DNA of 64,000 nt from Mastigias papua (GCA_964019165.1 OZ025280.1:11588428-11652427), one strand, 5' to 3'. Positions 1 to 17,876 are shown, numbered from the stretch's first letter. Notes: generated from the sequence alone by a model not told the origin. Numbers and translations are program-made.

Positions 1-2851
1 GTTTTTCCTTGGAGCACTCAGATGATTTGTGGGAAAGCGATTAGCATTTTCATCGTTGCTAGATGCAACCTCACTTTCACTTTCCTCACTTGTCTCGCTG
101 TCCTGCTGGTAATCCGAGTCAGAATCACCAGAGTCACTAACCTGAAAGAAACAGATAAAATGTATAGTTTCACTAACTATATCAAAAGTGTATTCCTAAA
201 AGAGATCATCTCATTGGAATAGCTAAAGACAAGCAATTTTTGTCTCGAGTTGAGTGAAACAAACAGCAATCTTTGCATTGAAGGCTAGCTTGGACCCAAG
301 TAGTTTCCTTGAAATACCACTTTCGCTCACATTTGAATAATATATGAACTTCTGTTTTAAGATTTTAGAAAGTGATTGAAATCAGAAGCCTCAAAAGTGG
401 CAGTCATAACGTCTGTTGTCAAAATTGTGCATAAATCAAACAGGGAGATTAATGAAAAGAACAGACTGAGTTACTAGAGATCAAAAAGCAGAAAGCAAAC
501 ATCAGTTCAACAAAACTACTGACAAATACCACCTTGGCATAAGGTTTGCATTGAATGGTTCAAAAGTAAAACAACCTTTATATCCAATCTCTTGTAATTG
601 GAAAGTGATATGTAAAACGTGACTAGGAAAATTTAGTACAAAAAATGTTCAAGGAGGACACAGAAGCTTATAGCAAGCTGAACATTCTCCAACAGCCAAC
701 AGCTGTCAAGCAGTTGAACATTTTTCTGATCAATAGAATATTTTCTTAATATCTGAGGCACAGTGGCCATCAAGTGGGCATTCAGTCCAAATGTCACTTG
801 CTATATACAAGATTGATGTAACAGCTAGGCACCCACCTGCACTACAGAGGTCTCTGATGCCTCTTCATCAATATCACTCTCTGAAAACTCGGGAAAATCA
901 CCTTTGATTCCAGAATCATGTAAGAGGCTTTCCTAACAAAACAATGAAGTGGAGATACAAAAGAAATCTACATTGAATCATAATTAGTCAGCAGCTGCTT
1001 ACGTCGTAGTAATATAAAAGCACTCCACGCCATAAAGCAAATTTCAACTACGGACGCCTTACAAATGAAGTTACTTTATATTGTTATCCGAATTTGTATG
1101 GTATGAAGTACGAAATTTCATAAAATTTACTTACATACATTCTTTTTAGAATATCCCTGCAATAGAAGTGAGTGGCTATTTGAATAATTTCTAGCCAAAT
1201 CAACACACTTTTCTAGAGTGTCCCACTGTGGAAGTGAGTTCTTATTTAAATAGTTTCAAACCATATCAGCCTTGGTTTCTAGAATGTCCCAATACTGAAA
1301 GAGAGCTGATATGTAAATAAGTTCAAGCCACGTCAAAATTGGTTTCCATAATGTCCCACAGTGAAAGTGAGTTGATATTGAAATGACTTTTAGCCAAATC
1401 AATGTTGCTTGCTAGAATGTCACCACGATGAAAATGAGGTGATATGTGAGTAATCCGAAACAAAATTATTATTGGTTTCTAGAATGTCCCCTCAAAGAAA
1501 CTATGGTAATATATCAAAAATTTGAAATAAATTCTATGCCGATTCCTAAAATGTCTCCAGAAGGACTTGAGTTGATATCCCAACGATTTCAAATGACATT
1601 AAAGCTAATTTCTAGAAGTTTCCCAGAATGAAAATGAGTACAAAATATTGACTACTAGAATAACCCCACAATGATAAAGGGTTGATATTTGAAGGATTTC
1701 TAAGAAAACTAATAATGCCCTGTTGAATGCCCCTAGAATGAAAGTGCCTTGAAATTTCAACCATTTTAAGCACAAGCAATATTGATTCTTAGCATATTCG
1801 CAGAATCATTCTGAGGTTATATCTAGACTTCCAGTTGTAGTACCCATAGTAATGCTGATAGCATATCCTAGAAAACCAGGAGATCCGAAGTTTGATCACT
1901 GAAAACTGCTTGCAAGTAAGTGAAAATTAACACTAGTATAAGAACAGCTAATTTTGAAAGACTTTAACAAATTACTATAAAAGACATCAACCACAACACT
2001 ACACTTCATTTAGCACAAAACTTATAATTATCTTAAGAAACTCAGCTTTGCATATGCCCATTAAGGTACTATACATAGCTAAAACTTTGCTAGATACTTT
2101 ATTGCATCTAGACCTTTCATGATTTACTAAAACTCCAACTATCTTAGCAACACTTACATTAGATATACTTGAATTATCCTCTTCAATAGAACTCATTCCT
2201 GCACCTACAATCTAACATATAATGCACACAATGAAAGTCAGTTGATACTTAAGTAAATTCAAACCAACTCAACATTGGTGTCCAACATGTCCCCACACTG
2301 AAAGTGAATTGATATTTATACAATTGCAATGAAATTGAAGGTAGCTGCCGAAAGTGTCCCCACAATGAAAGTGAGTTAATATGTACTTACTTTTTAACCA
2401 AGTCATGTTCGGTTCTAGATTGTCCCCACAATGATAGTGAGTTTATGTTTACATAACTTAAAAGCAAATTTAAGATTCAGTTCTAGAGTTAGTCTAAGTC
2501 ATGCAGCAAAAATAGGTTAGTTGACAAATTGAAAACAAAGTAAAACTTAAATCTAGGCTTTCCGGCGGACATCTCTTTTTAGCTGCAGTATTTTCCAGTG
2601 GTTTAATTTCCTGATAACGAGTGCACGTAATAAGCAATTATGAATACATCAAAAGTGTTTTGATGCAACTATACAGAGTACCGAAAATTAAGTCACACAA
2701 ATCGTCTATGCTCAGCTAAATGTAAGATGCCCTCTCTCCTATCAAATAGAAACATCAAATAATATAACAGTTAGAAAACAAGACGTACTGGTTGCTTCCT
2801 TTTGTCCATGACTGCTTTCGACTCCCTCTCCAAGGTTGAAGATAACTTATT
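1..2851 (-). CDS. Multi-exon acidic protein gene, 3 exons visible, 3' end outside window
   Basis: I see three short open exons on the minus strand, at 2789-2851, 837-932 and 1-141. Each starts after a good 3' splice site (TGTTGTAG, TTTTGTTAG, TTTCTTTCAG), and the first two end at donors GTACGT and GTGGGT. They are 63, 96 and 141 bases, so all are whole codons and all joins are phase 0. The product is serine/aspartate/glutamate-rich: the middle exon reads FSESDIDEEASETSVVQ and the last one begins VSDSGDSDSDYQQ. This resembles an acidic disordered region of a nuclear or chromatin protein, but no domain is visible, so no function is assigned. The start codon lies upstream beyond 2851 and the gene runs off the left edge. 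Exons may be missing between these. That it is a host gene, not a transposon, is inference. Confidence 0.5.
1155..1830. repeat. 66-bp minisatellite, about 10 diverged units
   Basis: A unit of roughly 66 bases recurs about ten times. Each carries a variant of AAAGTGAGTTGATATTT, then TTTCAAACCAAATCAA and TTTCTAGAATGTCCCCA. Units are 70-85 percent alike by eye. It lies in the intron between the exons at 837-932 and 2789-2851. Further blocks of the same unit lie at 2215-2485 and 3190-3390, so the array has been broken up by other sequence. Confidence 0.8.
2215..2485. repeat. 66-bp minisatellite, second block
   Basis: About four units of the minisatellite at 1155-1830 are seen here, with the same GTGAGTTGATA and TGTCCCCACAATGA landmarks at about 66-base spacing. 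The 385 bases between the two blocks show no gene. Confidence 0.75.
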
Positions 2852-3019
2852 CTACAACAGATGACAAGCTATTTCTTCGAATGACAGATAACAAATTACA
2901 ATTAAAAGGAGGCAAAGACTACTCTGTTCTTACCTAATACGTAGATAGCCAAACAAATAAGGATTATATAATGATTGTTCTTCAATGAAGCCGTGTTTTA
3001 TAATATATGTATATATGTC

Positions 3020-3124
<105 letters not shown>

Positions 3125-3189
3125 TTGTTAATGCAGCACTACTGAATTGAATCCTTTGTAGCTTGTCTGTAAAATAACAAAATATATGA

Positions 3190-3390
3190 AGAAACTCGGC
3201 AATCAAAGTGAGTTGAGGTTTAATCAGTTTCAAACCAAATCAGCAGTCTTGTCTATACTGACCCCACAATGAATGTGAGTTGATATATAAATACCTTCAA
3301 ATCGACTAAATGTTGAATTCTAGACTGTCCCCACAACGATAGTGAATTGTTATTTATATAAGTTTAAAGACATTGAAGGTTGCGGTCGAA
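3190..3390. repeat. 66-bp minisatellite, third block
   Basis: Three more units of the same minisatellite follow the (AT)n run, with landmarks CAAAGTGAGTTGAGGTTT and TGTCCCCACAACGATAG. After it, 3391-3830 shows no gene or clear repeat. Confidence 0.7.
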
Positions 3391-5090
3391 TAGAGTTTTA
3401 GAACCGTATTATCTACTATAGTTTCAGCAGAAGTATTCATTATTGATATCGGACTTACACTGTCTGAGTGTCTAGTAACACACATCAATGCATGTGGGAT
3501 GAGATTCACTAGCCCAAGCCTAGGTAGTACTTGGTCCTAGAACGTGTGAGTTTATGCTTGCATATATCTTAGTGTTATTTCAAATCTCCATTAGTAATAT
3601 GCGCTCATTACATGCATCCGCAATATATGATTTTGTCGCAACAAACACCAATTTATAAGCAAGGAGATCTATTGGATAGAGCATGAATACTACATGACTT
3701 CACAATGTGTGAATGTATATTGACACCTAACTGAATATCAGCAAGAAGTTCCATCAGACAAAGGGTAATATGTAGAGATCCCCAATGTGTGGTAATCTAG
3801 TAGCTAATACTTTTGTACGAGAAAGGAGATCTCTATATACTAAGATGCCTATATGCTAATGTATGCCAGACCAATTACAGGGCTCGGATTGTACCACGTG
3901 ACGGGGATTCACGAAAAACGCTTCTCCTCCCAAACGGGCCGGGGGCTATCGCTAAAAATTCCACTGGGAGTTCTACTTTAGATGTCGGACCCCCCTTTCT
4001 AGAAATCGTTTCCCTAGCTTCTGTGGTTCTTGAGATATTCCAGTTTTCGTTGTCTCTCCATACTGAAGCCTGTATTTAGCATTCGGAAATTCGCGATCGG
4101 CACTAGAAGCAACACCGTGTGTGGTTTCTGTCACGTTCCCGTCTCCTTATTGCCTTCTCCATGGGTTCCTTTGTTTTCTGGCTGCACGCTTGCACCACAG
4201 ACGCTCCTTCCAGCCGGTAGCTGCGAGCTTCCGTATTTATTTCGGGGGGTCTCATGTTGAACTGTCTCTATATGACTTACAGTTACATTTAATTCTTTAT
4301 ATTGCACTTTGGGTATTGCACGACCTCCCTCCCCTGCTAGCAACATGATGTAGCCGCGTGCTCAACTTGGAGATTAGCAGTTTAGGGAGTGTTCGCAGAG
4401 TGTAGATTTGCTCAGACTGGATTCGCTTGAAGACACGAGGAGAAAGACTTGATCATGCGGCAGGTGAGTCCTCTTCGTGCTCTTACATGAATCGATTAAT
4501 GGTAGCCCCTCTCTGTCCTTTATTGATTGTTTACTTTTTCGACTTTTACGTGAGATATTTTTGAGAAATTCCCACGAGATTGCATGCATGGCTATTGGCA
4601 GTGTCAGATTGCTCGAGGCCCCTGTCGTATTCTGTGCTAAAGAGTCGTTGTTTTGCTACTAAATCATGCTCAAGCAGTTAGCCTATGTGTGCCGCTATGA
4701 GCGAGGGGTTTTCTCGACTTTACTTTGGTGTGACGTTTAATGTTTATTCTAGGTGTAGGACAATCCTTAGAACTTTCTGCGAGTCACTTCAGATGAAATC
4801 GCAGCTATCACCATGGGGCAATGGATTCTCAACCTGGCGTCACTCGGAACCTGCTTTTGTGAGTTGTTATAAATGTTGTAATAAGCCCATTGATATTTGT
4901 TGTGAGGTCTTATTTATTCTCTGTACCTTTTATTGTAGAGTTTCGACTAGAGTTTACGCCAATTGTCAATGACATTCCAGGATCATGTTATGAAAGTGCG
5001 CGCCACATGACATGGTAAGTGTTATAAAGTACTATAAAATCTATTAAAATGTACGTTGTCATTTGTTGTAATTCATTTTCTTTTTGTTTC

Positions 5091-5404
5091 TAGACTGATT
5101 ACAGTTAACGGGGTTTGCCAGGCTGGGTATCAATCGACTCACATGCAATGCCCGAGGGTGTTTTGTGAATGGCGACTGTGATTACTCTCTAGCCTTCGGT
5201 GAGTTGTGCTAACAGATGTGTTTTGAATTGGCTTAGCTTAACCCGTTGTCTTTGTGTGTCTAGATTGAATACATTTGCGGGGTTTGCCAAGCTGAGTTTC
5301 AATTGAATCAAATGCAGTTCCCGTGGGTGTTGTGTGAACGGCGACTATGATTACTCTTTATCCTTTGGTGATTTGTACTAACAGTTTGATTCTGAATTGG
5401 TTAT
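5091..5404 (+). repeat. Tandem duplication of an exon-like block
   Basis: Two copies of about 145-150 bases, 5091-5236 and 5262-5404, sit head to tail inside U1. Each starts after a TCTAG acceptor-like site, contains GGGGTTTGCCA and GGCGACT, and ends at a donor-like GGTGAGTTG or GGTGATTTG. In one frame both read GVCQA then MQ.P and CE.RL before the same TGA. This is direct evidence that exon-like pieces multiply within these units. Confidence 0.65.
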
Positions 5405-7185
5405 TTATTACTTTGTAGGTTTGTTTGGTAGTACCCCTCAGCCTTTTTAATGCAATTGACTTTCGATTCTGTTGTACGTGGAGCTGAAATTCGAGGTGAC
5501 TCTAGCGTTGATCTTATGAGAGCAGTCCTTTTGTGTCGGAACAATGGGTTGCATGCAAGACCGCATGTTCATGGTTGAGGGAGTTTCCACAGATGCGATT
5601 GTCAAGTTAGCAATGTAAGTTCGAGTTTCATGCATTGTCTAAGAGGTAAGGGGCTTCTTTCCTTTCAACTGCTTCAATATACTTTTGTAAGAGAAGCTAA
5701 CCTTGAATGACTGTTTTTGATAGTTGTCAATGTTGTTATTTGCCAGATTTGGAGCGAGTTTCTGTCAGTTTGCCTAGCATGCTTTGGTATCTAGACTATG
5801 TTCCGTCAAGTTCCGTTCGTTTTTCGTTTTAAATCAGCGTGATACTGCTACTACAGTTTTATAGCAAAATTCACGAGGCACTGACGGTATTATTCCTTAC
5901 GGCACTATGATTTATTAGTATGTTTCTGCTGCACAATATAATATAAAGGAATGATACAACATCCGATTCAGTCAAACGCAATGGCTAAATGGTGTATTTT
6001 ATGTGGGATTACATCATATAGCTTTGCAAGTATTTAGTCCTGAGAATATGTACTTTTATTGCCTTTAACACGATATTTTTTATGGGATTGTCATTGAGAG
6101 CTCATGAGGTTGCCCTGTTGTAGGGGGGGGGGGCATTATCATCTAACCATCTGTATTTAGGCTCGCTTGCTTTTCGCTTTAAAATTGCCGATATGCCACT
6201 GCTAATGTTTAGTTATGGTATTCATAAGCTTCTGCTGTATTACACCTTGGTATACTAGGGATGTGTACCATGCTCTTCCCCCTTTAGTTTAAACTCATAT
6301 ATTGGATTTCAAGATCTCTCTTAATTGGGCCGTTATGTTTACGTTTTTGATATTGCTATTCAATTCTAATTAGCATATAGCCTTGCCACACAGTCATTCC
6401 AAACCACAGCTAAAATTTTGCTTTATGTAGTCTGTTGCAGCAGTGTAGCTTAATAGCTCTGCTTTCCCGTTTGGTTTCCTTCCAGTTTTAAAGGATACAT
6501 GTTTGTGTATGTATTTAAGTACTCCATATATGGGAACTTAATCACTGTATTACTTTATATATTACCTTGGTTTTTACATCAGGGTCATGGTAGTTTTCCC
6601 TGTGTATAGTAGTGTTATTTTTGTGTAGTGAAGATACATTCTCCTCTTATGAAGACTGTGTATTTGCTGGGAGATATGTCCCTCTCTGTCTGAGATCATA
6701 TGTTATAAATACCATTACTGATTTCCATAGATCATTCTGCACATGATGATATAGATTTCAGGCATGAATAAGTAGTGCTTAGCAACATCATGTGTATTGT
6801 CAACTCCCCCCCCCCTTCCTGCAACTACTATTTTTGTTGAAATCTGATTTTGTTATTCATGTTGTACAGTGTATCACTCAGTCATGCAATAAGCACTTCT
6901 GCAGTTATTTTATGAGGGTATAATATATATTATATATTTGATATTATTTTAATTCTGTGAACACAAGCTATGAAGTCCTTTGAGGTATTAAAATTGTATA
7001 GTTGCTAAGGTTTTATGCCCCTTGCAGAATTTTATGTGAGATTAGAAAAGAATAATATACTAGATGACAGAGACAATCTTGCATTTAACTTTGGAAGGAA
7101 ACCTTTATCTATGACACAGTGTTAATGATTAGACTTTATTTGTATCCACAAGTTGACAATTGAATATAGTAGTTAAAAAATTAAC

Positions 7186-7233
7186 ATGATGATGATGATG
7201 ATGATGCTGATGATGATGATGATGATGATGATG
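7186..7233. repeat. (ATG)n trinucleotide repeat
   Basis: About sixteen GAT/ATG triplets with one CTG interruption lie in the non-coding part of U1. Confidence 0.95.
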
Positions 7234-8359
7234 TTTAGGAGTCAGTAAATTCAATCACCACATGTATTCATTTGATAACTGTAATCCAAAGAGCTGTGTG
7301 AGTTATTTGGTTTAGGTCATACACAGTTATATATCCAGTAAAATGTATCATTGCATTTAGAGAGAAAATACATAATATAATATTGTATAGAGTTTGATTA
7401 ATTTAGTGTTATTTGATGGGAGATGATTAGTGGTTACAACCAACAGGTAAACTGCTACATAGTACTAGACTCCTCAGTTACCAGGTCATATCCATGCCAA
7501 TATGTGTACCTATAATTGATGGTGTTTTAAGGGCTTTCATAGTACAAGCTTTTGCATATTGCTCATATTTTTTTATTTCATATTCTTACTTCAAATAGTA
7601 GGGAAGGTTATTCATGTGCATTGATATACAGCAACGTATGTAGCAGAGTATTCTATTGTATGAAAACAAAGTTGCAAGAGACAATATATTATATCTTTCC
7701 ATTACCACAATGTAGGAGATTTGGGAAAATTAATGGTTACAACCACATGGCAGTTGCACTCATGTATTTCAATTTATATGCAATATTTAAACTCTAATAC
7801 AATGCAAATTTACTTTCCTACATTGTACTAGACTCCTTAGGTTAGAATTGATTTCTATGCATATGAATACAGGTGACGTGTGGTTGTACTATTGTGAGGG
7901 ATTAAGTAGTACACATTGGCACCACACATAATCATTTGGTACCCTTCATGCAAATAGCAGTGCGGGTTTTTCATTTGCATTAGTACACAGCTATATATGT
8001 AGTATATTATTTGTATTCTGTGGAGACACCAATGTTCTGCACACTATGTAACCTTGGTACAATATAAATTTTCCCTGCTACTTAAAACCAGACTCCTTAT
8101 GATAGAAGTGATTTCCATGCTTGAGAATGCATGTGATTGTGGTATGTTAATGAATTAGTACAAGCTAGCAGCACACATTTCATTTGCTAAGTTTATTCCC
8201 AATAGCAGTGAAAGTTATTCATTTTCATTTTATACACAGCTGTATATGTAGTATATTATTTGTATTGTATGGACACATTAGATGTTATGCACAATATGTT
8301 ATATGTTATACACGTCTACGGGATTTTAGACACCATCTATTCCCTATTGATATGATGAA

Positions 8360-8686
8360 GACTAGCAGTTTTTTGATAGCCCGCTAGACGCGGGCTCCCC
8401 TACCCCCAACCAAATCTGGAGATTAGCCTTGGAAAGACTAACACAGTTGCCCATCAAAGCAGCATGGTCCGCATTTTCGATGAGGATCATGGGAAGGTGA
8501 CGTCATGGGCCTCTGCGTTGGAGCACGTGACCATCAGCATTGCAGTGGTCAAATCGAAAAAATTGCGAGAAAAAATTGTGAGAAAAAATTGTGCAAACAA
8601 TGCTCGGATACCTGCGCTAGGCTACGGGGCTTTCTGCCTTCTCTTATACAGCCCCGTAGCCTAGCGCAGGTATCCGAGCATTTTAC
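8360..8686. repeat. Foldback element FB1, right arm truncated
   Basis: The left arm (8360-8630) begins GACTAGCAGTTTTTTGATAG and continues GCCCGCTAGACGCGGGC. It carries CRE box TGACGTCA at 8498-8505 and E-box CACGTG near 8525, and ends in the tip GATACCTGCGCTAGGC. After a loop of about 20 bases the tip repeats inverted (8652-8680), then the right arm stops at ATTTTACGATAGCAG, where BEL sequence begins. Four relatives lie at 25581, 27676, 31863 and 43033. No protein is encoded. It is a MITE-like hairpin, probably moved by another element's transposase. Confidence 0.85.
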
Positions 8687-8702
8687 GATAGCAGGTACCC
8701 AT

Positions 8703-10078
8703 TTTACGATAGCAGTGACTTTGTATTAAGAGTTGGAGGGAGACTTCAGCATTCAGATTTACCAGAAGAGGCGAAACATCAGGTAATTTTGCCGCACGGA
8801 CACCCTATTGTCGAAATGAAAGTTTTACAAGTGCATAGAGATTCTGCATGTATCGGTCCTTTGACTACATTAGCAATTCTTAGACAGACGATCTTGCTTA
8901 CACAAGGACACTGTGAGGTAAAGCGCGTCACCAAAAAATGTTTTCGTTGCAAAAGACAAAATGCGGTAGCTGGATCACAGAAGATGGGAATTTTGCCAAA
9001 AGAAAGGCTACAATATTCACATGCATTCACACACGTAGGAGTGGATTTCACCGGACGGTTGTATACTCGAATCAACTCTGCTAGCAAAAACGTTTACATA
9101 TGCATTTTTACATTTAAAAAGTTAACCAATAGTCTTCAAACTGAAGAGTTTCTTCAAGCCTTTCGTCGCATGATTAATCGTCGAGGACTTTGTATATCTA
9201 TGCGGTCAGACAATGCAAAGACTTTTAAAGCTGCAAATCAAGGTCTTAAACAGTTATTTACGGCATCAGCAAATAGAACAAAGATGAAGAACATTGATCA
9301 AACTCATGTCTGTAAGGATTTAGCAAATATGGGAATAGAATGGAAATTTATTGCTGAGAAAGCCCCTTGGAGAGGAGGTTTCTGGGAAAGAATTGTAAGG
9401 TCTGTTAAAGAGCCATTACGAAAGGTGTTGGGAAATGCACTGCTCAGTTACATTGAGTTGTATACAATCTTGACTGACATTGAAGCAATCGTTAACCCCA
9501 GACCACTAACATACATAGGGGATGACATCAATGATGCGGAACCAATTACGCCTGCACATTTAGCCATAGGAAGATCATTAAGATGTTTACCAGAGGCACA
9601 CAAAAGTCAATCGGAAGAACAGCCAATTTGTAATCAATATCTGTACCAGCAACGTATCTTGAATCACTTTTGGAGAAGATGGCAAAGGGAATACCTCCAT
9701 CAGTTATCGCCAAGAAATAAATGGATGCAACAGAGTTCTTCAGTTGCAGTCGGAGATATTGTTCTCATATCGGAAGATAGAGTCACAAGAGGGCATTGGC
9801 CCATGGGTCGCATTATTGCAGTACATCCAGGAAAAGATGGATTGCTTCGCACCGTTACTCTCAGAACGCAAAAGGGAAACCTTAGAAGACCGATCCAAAG
9901 AATTTACAATCTAGAGGTACAAGAGAAGAATACATCATATGATAACATCACAAAAAAAGGAAAAGTTGCAAAGAACAGAGATGATACTGAAACAACCCCC
10001 AGCCAAATCGATGTTACTCTTCTTGAAAAAGATCAAGGGGGGAGGATGTTAAATACCGCACGAGGTATGGGCGAGTAG
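8703..10078 (+). CDS. BEL/Pao retrotransposon Pol, integrase and C-terminal DUF5641-type domain (5' truncated)
   Basis: The frame is open from about 8703, upstream of any ATG, reading LRVGGRLQHSDLP, the conserved lead-in to BEL/Pao integrase. The zinc region has CFRCKRQN near 8938. The integrase core follows, with VGVDFTG, MRSDNAKTF and WRGGFWERIVRSVK, which carry the catalytic Asp, Asp and Glu. The C-terminal part (PRPLTYIGDD, LISEDRVTRGHWPMGRI, RRPIQRIYNLEV) is the DUF5641-type domain of these elements. No stops interrupt about 458 codons. Gag, protease and reverse transcriptase are missing because the element begins abruptly beside hairpin FB1. A polypurine tract and LTR follow. The family assignment is secure; activity is excluded by truncation. 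Confidence 0.93.
10035..10046 (+). promoter_or_regulatory. Polypurine tract of the BEL element
   Basis: AAGGGGGGAGGA lies directly before TGTT, the expected primer site for plus-strand DNA synthesis just upstream of a 3' LTR. Confidence 0.75.
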
Positions 10079-10690
10079 TTCTTCCCACGAAGTCCCACGA
10101 GACAGTACACAAAAGGAAAGTTTGAACTTTGTGAAAAACAACTTCACGGTTGGTTGAGTTTTATGTGTGATGTGAAAGGTTCAGCAATAACTTTGAAGCA
10201 AAAACAACTCTTTTTATTGGACTTTATCGTCATATCGTTCGGAGGAACAATTTATGTAAAGGACATAATCGTCATATCGTTCGGAGGAACAATTTATATA
10301 AAGGACAGTTTCGTTGTAAATCGTTCGGAGGAACAATCTAAGCTGTATCGCTGACTTTTCGTGCCGAAGCACACAAAGTGTTTTATTGGAATTGCTGTCG
10401 ACTTGAAGGACAAGCTTGGCCTAAATCATTCGCGTTGTGAGACGGACTGACTTTATTTGTTGTTGGAAGAGACTTAAAACTACTTATCGTTTTCTATTAC
10501 ATGTAACCTTTGTGTTTAAACCGAGAGGGATAATATTACAATATCTGAATATTTCGCATTTATATCAGTTGTTTGCTACATTCATACAATTGCTGGGAGT
10601 TTTATATTGGCATCATGTACACGGCATTATTATGAGGACATGGAAGCCTCAAAACAAGTGCAAAGCACACAATAGATGTAGTAAAGAAAG
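10047..10690 (+). repeat. 3' LTR of the BEL element, with three internal 42-bp repeats
   Basis: The LTR starts TGTTAAATACC right after the polypurine tract and overlaps the last codons of Pol. Its 3' border is not fixed because the 5' LTR is absent; I place it before the AT run at about 10690. Inside, about 10222-10345 holds three tandem copies of a 42-base motif containing CGTTCGGAGGAACAAT, the kind of array often seen as LTR enhancer repeats. Coding-looking frames in it are not supported. Confidence 0.6.
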
Positions 10691-10726
10691 GAAATGACAG
10701 AGTTTGAATGGAGAGATGCTGCCTGT

Positions 10727-11073
<347 letters not shown>

Positions 11074-11219
11074 TTGCTTCTTGTTGTTGGTTGCTTTAGG
11101 ATGGCATGTATTGCTCTGGATCATAGTGGGTTGCTATTAATTGCTGTTGGATGGTTTAGGGGTTATTATGGGTCGTTGGGCCACTATGGTTTTCTCACTT
11201 AAGTATATACAAATACCTA

Positions 11220-11383
11220 TCACCAGTTATTTCCATTATGAGTAAAGAGGTAAATAAAGTTCCCATCGCTGTCAGTGTACACTTCCTCTCTATCTCTTCC
11301 CTCATCCGCGGTAAGCAGCTCAACCATGTAAAAAAGAAGTGGCTCTCCCTTCTTGAAATCTTTTGCTGCAAACACACCCATTC
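11220..11383 (-). CDS. SET-domain exon (lysine methyltransferase type)
   Basis: Reading the minus strand, a 3' splice site TTATTTAG at 11384-11390 opens a frame MGVFAAKDFKKGEPLLFYMV, followed by a GELLTADEG-like stretch, REEVYTDSDG and a tail NFIYLFTHNGNNW. This matches the first half of a SET domain (pattern GxGVFA..DFKKGE....Y.GE......E..Y), in the style of KMT5/SETD8-like proteins, which methylate lysines using S-adenosylmethionine. The catalytic NHS and Y motifs would lie in a later exon and are not seen. The exon enters in phase 1 and seems to end at a weak donor, G|GTGATA, near 11224. No partner exons were found, so this may be a gene fragment or a transposon-carried SET exon. Confidence 0.6.
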
Positions 11384-11593
11384 CTAAATAATGAGAATGA
11401 TGATGACACCGCAACAAATAAGAAGAAGGTCTGTTTGTTAATTTCAATGGTTTACTTCCTCCACTTTTAAAGTATATCCATGGCTTTCTAGCAATATATT
11501 TAGAAAAGTAAATTGACTGGGAAAATACTTTTATCTGCACTTACAGTCATATCAACTGGATAGAAATTTTCTTAAAGACCTTAGAATAAAAAT

Positions 11594-11944
11594 TCATTCA
11601 AACTCCAGAGCATTACTCCTACCAGAAGTAACTTCATACATATGTGAAGGACAAGTTTTCCAGCAAATCCTGTACAACTGGCATGCCAGCAATATGAACA
11701 ATTTATCGTCAAATGAAATCGCACTGACTTTGGAACTGGTTACTTGAATACTTTCAGTGTAAAGTTTTGTGGCCATTACTGCATCATGACAAATGTGAAC
11801 ATAAAATATTTCACCTATCTCATCGCTGATGAACTTTCCTTGCAAGCCATCTTGGTCTGCTGCCAAAAGACTCGACAAAAACTCATCTGATTTTTGCTTT
11901 GATCTCTGACAATAAGTTTGAGATGAAATAAAACAGAGAGACAT
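11594..11944 (-). CDS. Unrecognised open frame, 116 codons
   Basis: The frame is open for 116 codons upstream (on the minus strand) of the SET exon. The composition is ordinary, with FLSSLLAADQDGLQGKF and FDDKLFILLACQLYRICW. It could hold an upstream exon of the SET gene or a decayed transposon. No domain, signal peptide or convincing splice pair was seen. Confidence 0.2.
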   Translation of the reverse strand: MSLCFISSQTYCQRSKQKSDEFLSSLLAADQDGLQGKFISDEIGEIFYVHICHDAVMATKLYTESIQVTSSKVSAISFDDKLFILLACQLYRICWKTCPSHMYEVTSGRSNALEFE

Positions 11945-17123
<5,179 letters not shown>

Positions 17124-17126
17124 CAA

Positions 17127-17400
<274 letters not shown>

Positions 17401-17444
17401 AACTAAACCTAAGCCGCATCCACAACGTATATAAATTACATAAA

Positions 17445-17516
17445 TAGAATAAACCACAAATATACTATCCTTTAGGTAAACGTTTCGATCAGAATCTTCA
17501 TCAGTACTAAACTTAC
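17445..17516 (-). repeat. Hammerhead-like repeat, copy 1
   Basis: On the minus strand this reads CTGATGAAGATTCTGATCG, then AAACGTTTACC and on into GGATAGTATATTTGTGG. The same sequence lies on the plus strand at 17809-17876, so the pair could form a stem around 290 bases. CTGATGA followed by GAAAC is the hammerhead ribozyme core, known from Penelope-like elements. Stem II would be only GAT/ATC, and stems I and III are not obvious. Confidence 0.45.
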
Positions 17517-17808
17517 AATGACATTGGGCCTGCTTAAATTACCTACATAACAATGGGGTCACAATTGATATTACCTAAGGGGGACCTACCTATTAACACC
17601 TCATGATAAATTAAGAATACATTATATGGGGAGGGCCGAAGCTGTGAAGTAAGAAACAAAGGAGGATAATATAGAGCATATAAGGTGATGCAAAGAGTGC
17701 GAGAAGTGTGAAGAAACGAAGAATAGATGCTGGATAGTCGCAAAATGGACAAAAGAAGCAATTAACGCTAGGAAAGTGCAGTACTGATGAAGATTAGTAC
17801 TGATGAAG

Positions 17809-17869
17809 TTTAGTACTGATGAAGATTCTGATCGAAACGTTTACCTAAAGGATAGTATATTTGTGGTTT

Positions 17870-17876
<7 letters not shown>
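17809..17876 (+). repeat. Hammerhead-like repeat, copy 2
   Basis: The core CTGATGA is at 17816-17822 and GAAAC at 17834-17838. It is preceded by two further partial copies of TAGTACTGATGAAG at about 17781-17810, so the CTGATGA half alone is triplicated. It is the inverse partner of 17445-17516. Between the two, 17517-17780 shows no gene. Confidence 0.45.

Larger units (their letters stand above)
3832..8359 (+). repeat. Exon-bearing repeat unit U1 (plus orientation)
   Basis: This segment is a diverged, inverted relative of units U3 (27955-31862) and U4 (32478-36412). It opens with CTATATACTAAGATGCC, the box that starts U3 and U4 on the other strand, and ends at the same hairpin element. Its 3' part (about 7300-8359) matches the reverse complement of 27955-28600, including the flank ATTCCCTATTGATATGA. 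Splice-like signals recur: donors CAG|GTGAGTCC near 4455, CATG|GTAAGTG near 5016, and acceptor TTTCTAG near 5093. A block at about 5490-5585 encodes EIRGDS, matching exon-like blocks in the other units. No intact long frame is present. Function is unknown; it may be a decayed gene copy or a large transposon. Confidence 0.5.
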
